From: Manis javanica
Taxonomy: Eukaryota; Chordata; Mammalia; Pholidota; Manidae
NCBI RefSeq assembly: GCF_040802235.1
Contig: NC_133165.1
Location: forward strand, 44,777,629-44,841,628
DNA length: 64,000 nucleotides
Direction of reading: 5' to 3'
In this document: piece by piece, positions 44,330 to 64,000 of the stretch
How the letters are laid out: every line of letters starts with the position of its first letter
How positions within the stretch are numbered: position 1 is the stretch's first letter
The notes under the pieces: generated by a model
Told to the model about the DNA's origin: nothing
Database searches by the model: none
The model's input: only the letters and a program-made list of their open reading frames with translations
Made by a program: the position numbers and the translations under genes

Positions 44330-44580
44330 TGTGCTAAGACCCCCCCACCCCTTAAGATCCAATCACCACCAACCAGACGGTTGCCCACCCCTTAAGATCT
44401 AATCACCCATGCAGAACACACCCTACCCCTACTCCTTAAAAACATGCTTCCTCACCCACGAGTTGCTGCTTCCTCTCTCTGGGGGCAGCCATCTTCTCTT
44501 TCAGATAATAAAGTCTCTTGCGTGGGCCCGTGTCTCCTGAGTCATCCTGGGTAAGGAGGGTCACGGCGAGATACCCTTTC
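44330..44580 (+). repeat. ERV1-type LTR, R-U5 part (probable)
   Basis: CCTTAAAAACATGCTTCCTCACC, CAGATAATAAAGTCTCTTGCGTGGGCCCG and GTGTCTCCTGAGTCATCC look like promoter, R with AATAAA, and U5. A 20-bp motif CCACCCCTTAAGATCYAATCACC is repeated at 44345 and 44387. Confidence 0.5.
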
Positions 44581-45549
44581 ACATTGTCTGGTCTTCTAAC
44601 ACTACAGCTCTCTCAATTTCAGCAGCTGCTCCCTCTCTTCATTCTCTGCCTCTTCAGGCAGGGCTCTCCATTACTGCTAGCCCCAGGGTACATCACCATA
44701 CAATGTTGTTTTCCCTCAACTCTGCCCACATCTCTATAAATACTTACTTCATTAAACTCTCCTCAGTTCCTCTTTAAGGCCCAGAATGTTTCTTAAGTGA
44801 ACTCATTGATAATACACTTAAGGGTTGAGTGACTTTCCCAAGGTCATACAAAGAGTAAGTGACAAATCACCTGAGAGTACTCTAACACCTAGAGAGGTGT
44901 AGTCTTTTTAGGCCTTGCCAGCGTGCCCAAACCCCTCCCAGAACCCTATGCCTTGCCCAACCTGCTGGAATGTGTGATCCTTTTGTTGGGATGGGATTGA
45001 ATTCCCTAGGGCTCCAGTCCCAGATCTGGCCAGTAACTCCAGTAACCAGAGCTGTGTGAGAAGAAAAGACCACGCCATTGGGGCAGCCCCACCCCAAACA
45101 GAAGTTAGGTCTCAGGTGAGTTACACTGATGAGAGGCTACCTCCTGCATTCCAAGGGCCACTACTCACCTGTAGCCCTGCCTTACCAAGGACTCAGAACA
45201 TTGGCTTCCCAGCCCCTGGCTGTCCTCTCCTGCTGCCTTTGCCCACAGGGTTCTCCACTCCTCCCTCCCCAACCTGAGAGGTGTCCTGGAGGTAGGACAT
45301 CTGCCTCCCACCCCCACCCTGGGCCTCCAGAGATGTGAGATGTACACAGGGCTCTGGGTGGGGACTTCAGGCTCCCTACTTCCCCCTTCCAGTCCCAGAT
45401 CTCAAATTCCCAGAGATGGGCTTGAGCCAGGGAGGGTGGGGCTGCTCTTGGGACCATCAGGAGTCACAGGCTGCCAAGGCAGTGACAGAGCTGTGGCAGG
45501 AGCAGAGAACTTCACCCATCTCTGTGTCTCCAGCTGACTCACATGTGCC
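44581..45549. other. 5' flank of PRSS36
   Basis: GC-moderate sequence upstream of the PRSS36 start. No TATA box or CpG island is evident. The nearest upstream LTR (to 44580) is about 1 kb away. The many short open frames here are chance. Confidence 0.4.
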
Positions 45550-56621
<11,072 letters not shown>

Positions 56622-56836
56622 GGGGGCCTGGGTCCCTGGGTCACCTGTACTCCTCCCCACCCCTCCTGCCTTCCACTTCATGCCCAGCGGGGCTGGAATG
56701 TGACCCAACCAGCTCTGCTGCTTTGCCAGAACCTCCAAAATACCCCACCCTCCTGGGTTGCAGCGGCTTCAGATAATTGGGCCTCAGTGCCCAGCTATTC
56801 TGGGCCCTGGAATCCTTGGGGGCAGAGCAAGCGGAC

Positions 56837-56842
56837 AATAAA
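56837..56842 (+). terminator. PRSS36 poly(A) signal
   Basis: AATAAA (GGACAATAAAGGTG) lies 216 bp after the stop codon and gives a short 3' UTR. A G/T-rich CTTGTGGCATTGCTGCGG follows as a likely downstream element. Confidence 0.85.
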
Positions 56843-56859
56843 GGTGTAAACACGGACTC

Positions 56860-58830
56860 ATAGCCTTGTGGCATTGCTGCGGGCAGGCTGAGGGGCTGGG
56901 GGAAGCCCAAGTAGGGCCCCTCCCTCCTGGGCCTCAGTGAGTCAGGCCTTGGGCTCCCAGGAAATGTATCCCTGATAACGTGGCAGCTGTCCCTCATTCC
57001 TGCCCCAGGGCGGGGGAGGGTGGACAGCCAGCTGGGTGTGTGTCACCTCCCCAATGCAATCAGCATCCCTGGCACCTGCTGGACACCTCAGCCCTAGCTT
57101 GGTCCCTGCTGCACCCTCTCCACAAAGCAAGAAAGATTGAGGATGAGGGTCCAAAGAAGAGTCCAGGAGATGGATGTCCAGGGTCTGTCTACCATAACCT
57201 ATACCCACAGGACCCCCCGCATCTACACACTCTGACAAATGATGCCTGAAAGTGTACATTCCAATGTTCCCTTGTACACTGTACCCTTCAAAGGTTCACT
57301 ACTTTCACATCCTGCCCAGTGCCCCCGGGGTTTGAGCCCCACCATGGGCCCTTGTCCCTTGTATGTACATCCCACTACCTCACCCACCACTCCCTGGTGC
57401 ACCTCCTGCATTAATTCAGCTACATTCCCTACTAACTACTAAGTCATGGCACAGCTGGGGTCCAATGGATAAGCCCTTGAAGAACTCCCAGTGCAGTAAG
57501 GACACATATGGACAGCCCTGGTGGGGTCAGAAAAGGGTCATACAGGAGGTGATGTGTGAGCACAGAAAAAGGGCAAATGGGGACCTGGGGAAGGGGGCTC
57601 TTGGAGTGGAAGTCAGCTGAGGAGGGTGCCGAAGGGGCACCTCTGGGGCTGGAGTCACCATCTCTGGGTTGAGTAGGCAGAGGATAGGGAGACACTTAGA
57701 AGGAAGTTGGACCATTTTAGGAGATCGAGGAATGGGCAGAGGTTATTAAAGAGCCAGTCTTATCATTAGGTCCCTGACTCCAAAGAGAATATTCCCCTGA
57801 ATCTCCACAGGGACATACATTTCCACCTGCTCCCCATACCCAGTCAGTGACTCCTCTGCCACTCCCCACAAACATTTAATTTGCACACCCTCAACCCAAA
57901 CCCACCTACAACATCCAGTGTCTCGCTCCCTCCTTCCCAGCTTATACCCCTTCCAGAGTCAGCCTCCATCCTCTCACCCACTCCAGGAAGTCCCTGCCCC
58001 TCCAGTCTGGGCCTTGAAGTCTGGGCTCAAGAGGTCCAGACACCTAGTCTTATGGAAGGTAGGTGGGGAAGTGCAACTCAGCTTATTCTTCTGAAGCTTG
58101 AAGCCAACAAGCATTCCCAATTGCTCACAGACTTTTTAAACTCAAAGGACACACTTGACTCCCAGTCTAGTCACATGCACATGGGCCTTTTCTCTCTGAA
58201 CCCATGCCACCTGCTCCCTCCTCTGAGTACCTCACAGGGACCACCCTTCCCCCATCTTTGCCTGGTTAATACAATTTCCTTACACCTTCAGGTCTCAGTT
58301 CTAATGTACTTCCTTGAGGTACCCTCCTTGATGCCAGCCTACATCAAGCTCCTGTGAACTTGTCCCCAGAGGCCCTGTTTTTCTCTCTCCACCACTCATT
58401 TTAATTTATTCTGCAATTGCTTGTGTGACTATTTGATTCTCGGCTGTAATCCCACTTTGCTTTGAGCTCCAGGAAGGCAGGGATGAGGACTGTTTTGTCT
58501 CTTATGCCTGGAACATAGTAGGTGCTAGTAAATATTTGTGGGATGATTGGTACTGCCAGACACACTCACCACACCTCACCACACACAGGTGAGGCAGCAG
58601 GCTGTACAGAAGGGCCTGAAACCCTGAAATGGTAAGGCCAAGGGCAGACCCGGGTGTCCTGAGCTCAGATACCAGAGAGGGGTGGCTGTGGTCCAGGACC
58701 ACAAAGGCTGGGCCAGGCCCTGGCAGATACAACTGGTCTGGGACCCTGCCTGGGGCTGCTCTAGCCGATTAGATCCTCACACACCCCCACCCTCAGACTG
58801 GCTAATTAGCTCCTCGCACTTGCACCCCCA
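56860..58830. other. PRSS36-PRSS8 intergenic region
   Basis: About 2 kb without a supported gene. It has a TGTAC-rich patch at 57252-57291, a C-rich pyrimidine region at 57830-58000, and an L2-like piece at 58440-58545 (CTCCAGGAAGGCAGGGATGAGGAC...GGAACATAGTAGGTGCTAGTAAATATTTG). The long open frames are compositional. Confidence 0.5.
58440..58545 (+). repeat. L2 3' end relic
   Basis: TTTGAGCTCCAGGAAGGCAGGGATGAGGAC and CTGGAACATAGTAGGTGCTAGTAAATATTTGTGGGATG match the well-known L2 3' end. Confidence 0.65.
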
Positions 58831-58940
58831 AAGACAGACAGACAGACAGACAGACAGACACACACACACACACACACGCACCAGTGTGTTATTAGCTCCT
58901 CGCACTTGCACACACACACACACACCCCACCAGTGTGTTG
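58803..58940 (+). repeat. Duplicated (CAGA)n/(CA)n microsatellite upstream of PRSS8
   Basis: TTAGCTCCTCGCACTTGCACnCC occurs at about 58804 and 58891, each followed by (CAGA)7(CA)n or (CA)n, then CACCAGTGTGTT. An approximately 88-bp unit has been tandemly duplicated, with expansion differing between copies. It lies about 100-200 bp upstream of the likely PRSS8 promoter. Confidence 0.85.
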
Positions 58941-58977
58941 GGAGGAGGGTGTTGTGCTGGGAGGACGCAGGTCCTTG

Positions 58978-59035
58978 TCGGCTACAAAAGCGTGAGGAGG
59001 GCGGGGCCAGGGGAGGGGCGGGCAGGTAGGTTCTT
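58978..59035 (+). promoter_or_regulatory. Probable PRSS8 core promoter
   Basis: CTACAAAAG at 58982 is a TATA-like element. It is followed by GGGCGGGGCC and GGGGCGGGC GC boxes at 59000-59025. Distance to the ATG (59281) leaves an approximately 270-bp 5' UTR. The transcription start is inferred, not shown. Confidence 0.5.
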
Positions 59036-59280
59036 TTTCCCTAAGGAGCCAGCACTCTGGAACGTCTCTGCATAGCCAGGCCGTGCTGAAGACGTGTCCT
59101 CACCGCCAGCTGCTGAGACCCCAGCATCTCTCCTTGTACCAGCTCCCTGCCTTTGAAGCCAACCTTGGTCACCAGGATCCCTTTCCTCTGGGCCTGACAC
59201 TGGATCTTGCCTTCCAAATCAGTCCTAGGTCCTTTCCTTTGGGTGCCTGGTGTCTCCCCAGGGGCCCCTGGTCCTGGGCC

Positions 59281-62500
<3,220 letters not shown>

Positions 62501-63117
62501 GCTACTCATCCAGGGGGTGACCCTGCTTCCAGGATTTTCACACTGCACTTGAAGACCGATGCCTGTTCCCAGGAATAGACCTGACCCCTTCCTAACACTC
62601 ATTGGATGTGGGGCCTGACTTGAGCCACCCTTTCCTCCTGGACCCTGTGGGAATCCAGGCAGCATTCTAACCTTTGCGTCCACACTACTGGGTTTGTTCT
62701 TTGGGACAACCCAGTCAGGAGTTTTACTGCCTGTGGTTCTGGCTGGAGCCTCTGGCTACTTCTACCTGCTGTCCACAAGCCTACTGGTTGGGCTCCTATG
62801 GAGCCCTTAGGACCATTACCTATGAAAAATGGGCCCTGTTTGTAGAAGACTAGACAGCTGCCCAGCTAGTTGCTGTTGAAGGGCTAGCCCTGGTGCCCTG
62901 CCTGCTCTGCCAGATTAGCCCCATCATTTCACCCTTTTCCTGTCTCCTGGGCTGCAGCTGCCTCTGGGCATCATGTTTTCAAGGACAGAAAAGGCCCGTC
63001 TTGCCCCTTTGGTTGCCATGCCCCACTTGAGCCGTGACTCCTGGACTCCGGAGGACTGAGCCCCCACCGGAACTGGGCAAGTGCTTGGATCTGGGGTGGG
63101 AGCAGGAGGAGCAAGAA

Positions 63118-63123
63118 GTAAAA
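63118..63123 (+). terminator. Candidate PRSS8 poly(A) signal (AGTAAA variant)
   Basis: No AATAAA is found in the 700 bp after the PRSS8 stop. AGTAAA, followed by ATATTTTGTGCATAATTGG and TGTGTGATATG, is the best candidate. It would give a 3' UTR of about 640 nt ending roughly 70-80 bp before the opposing KAT8 poly(A) region. Confidence 0.5.
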
Positions 63124-63224
63124 TATTTTGTGCATAATTGGCTATATGTGTGATATGAAGTGAATTATCAGTTCCTGGCCTCTCCTTCCCTCCTCCAAGG
63201 TCCAGAGTCATCGGCAGAACTTAC

Positions 63225-63230
63225 TTTATT
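63225..63230 (-). terminator. KAT8 poly(A) signal
   Basis: The minus strand reads TTAAATAAAGTAAG: AATAAA 85 bp after the KAT8 stop (63315). KAT8 and PRSS8 transcripts converge here with little or no spacer. Confidence 0.8.
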
Positions 63231-63314
63231 TAAGAAGTGATGAAACAGGTCCTGTACATATTTATAAGCCAGGGGGCAAGAAGGCATGGGTCCAACAGCA
63301 GGGGCACAGGCCAC

Positions 63315-64000
63315 TCACTTCTTAGAGAGTTTGACTTGCTTGTGCTTGGGAGGTGCCCACTTAAGACAGACAGAGTCCACTGTGGGAAGAAGAGGCATGA
63401 GAGGCAGGGCTGGGCCTCTGGGCCTGGCCTGCTCACAGAGCTGCTCTGCTCTGGGCCCAGGCCAGGTTTCACCTCTAGGTGAGAACAAGGGCAGACTGAG
63501 TCCTGGGGAGGGGGCAGGGAAGTTCAGAAATGATTAGCCTGCCCCAGGTTTCAGTCCTGGGAACTGGTCAGACTGGTTTGGGATCATGTGACAGCAAAAA
63601 GGAGGCCTTCATCCCTAGGAATCCTTATGCCTACCCCCACCACATGCACCACGGGTGCACGCGCACACACACACACACAGGGCACCCCCCACCCACCTGT
63701 TATGGGTGGTTTCTTATACTGGGCACTTTTGAGGTGCTCCTCTACCAGCTTGGGTGTGACACAGATCACATGCTGGCCTTTCCAGTACTTGACCATGTTG
63801 AGGGACTGTAGGGTGCTGATGATGTCGTTCTGAGTGATGCTGGTCATCTGGCTGCAGAAAGGGATTAGAGCAGATGCTGGAGAGAGTTCCCTTGTGGTGT
63901 CTGGCTGGGTTGATAAAGGGGAACAACAAGACAGGATCATGGCCAATCTTCCTTCCCTCTTTTGAGGGTTCCAGGAAGCCTCCATCACGAGGTCCTTGAT
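63315..64000 (-). CDS. KAT8: KAT8 (MOF/MYST1) histone acetyltransferase, C-terminal exons, partial
   Basis: KAT8 is the MYST-family acetyltransferase that acetylates H4K16 in the MSL and NSL complexes. Visible minus-strand coding parts: the end of an exon at 64000-63989 (IKDL), an exon ending at 63697 (from about 63851 or 63845), encoding [11 protein letters not shown]...[12 protein letters not shown]...[10 protein letters not shown], and the last exon 63379-63315 ([21 protein letters not shown], stop TGA at 63317-63315). These form the C-terminal winged-helix-like part of the MYST domain and are essentially invariant in mammals. The catalytic region lies beyond the right edge. The junction between the first two exons is unusual (see findings). 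Confidence 0.95.
63661..63680. repeat. CA microsatellite in the last KAT8 intron
   Basis: (CA)-rich run GCGCACACACACACACACAG, next to the splice donor of the penultimate exon. Confidence 0.85.

Noticed and set aside
58834-58925. CRISPR-like regular repeat
   Set aside because: Simple CAGA/CA microsatellite without spacers; mammalian DNA.

Overview
This is eutherian (placental) mammal nuclear DNA. It holds spliced genes with GT-AG introns, several L1 LINEs, MIR and L2 relics, MaLR-type and other LTRs, hAT relics and an endogenous retrovirus. No Alu, B1/B2, CAN-SINE or Bov-type SINE was recognised, so I do not name the species.

The right third (about 45.5-64.0 kb) is a conserved gene block: PRSS36 (polyserase-2, + strand, 15 coding exons, 852 codons), then PRSS8 (prostasin, + strand, 6 coding exons, 342 codons), then the 3' end of KAT8 (MOF histone acetyltransferase, - strand, running off the right edge). 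This is the KAT8-PRSS8-PRSS36 neighbourhood of human 16p11.2, seen in inverted orientation. PRSS8 and KAT8 converge tail to tail. PRSS36 and PRSS8 are tandem trypsin-like serine protease genes. Introns 5 and 6 of PRSS36 are swollen by L1, MIR and hAT insertions.

The left two thirds (1-45 kb) contain no host gene that I can support. From the left: a full-length antisense L1 (235-6396) followed on its 3' side by ERV-derived sequence (1-234); an L1 3' fragment; a complete but internally deleted L1 with a clean target-site duplication (7897-10338); another L1 tail (11591-12071); and then a four-level nest at 12.2-33.3 kb. In the nest, a MER20-like hAT relic is split by an L1 (12394-13017 and 30425-33275). 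That L1 is split at one ORF2 position by a second, full-length L1 (from 13018). The second L1 is split in its 5' UTR by a 9.3 kb provirus (13784 to about 23115, - strand). From 33.9 to 44.6 kb there are clustered LTRs, old L1, MaLR and hAT relics, and a perfect 147-bp direct repeat.

The observation I consider most novel is that the second L1 does not stop at its own A-rich tail near 28.6 kb. The inserted unit, bounded by the duplicated target AAAAACCCTAAA, continues for 1.8 kb through a retroviral integrase C-terminal remnant, an env TM-like segment with SU deleted, a polypurine tract and an LTR U3-R. It ends in poly(A) 19 bp after the LTR's AATAAA. The left-edge L1 carries the same ERV-derived sequence at the same L1/poly(A) junction. 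This points to an L1 lineage that acquired an ERV 3' end (an L1-ERV composite). The 9.3 kb provirus is separate: gag, dUTPase-protease and pol are betaretrovirus-like, env is gamma/type-D-like, the primer site matches tRNA-Lys1,2, and the LTRs differ by only about 2%. All its genes are broken.
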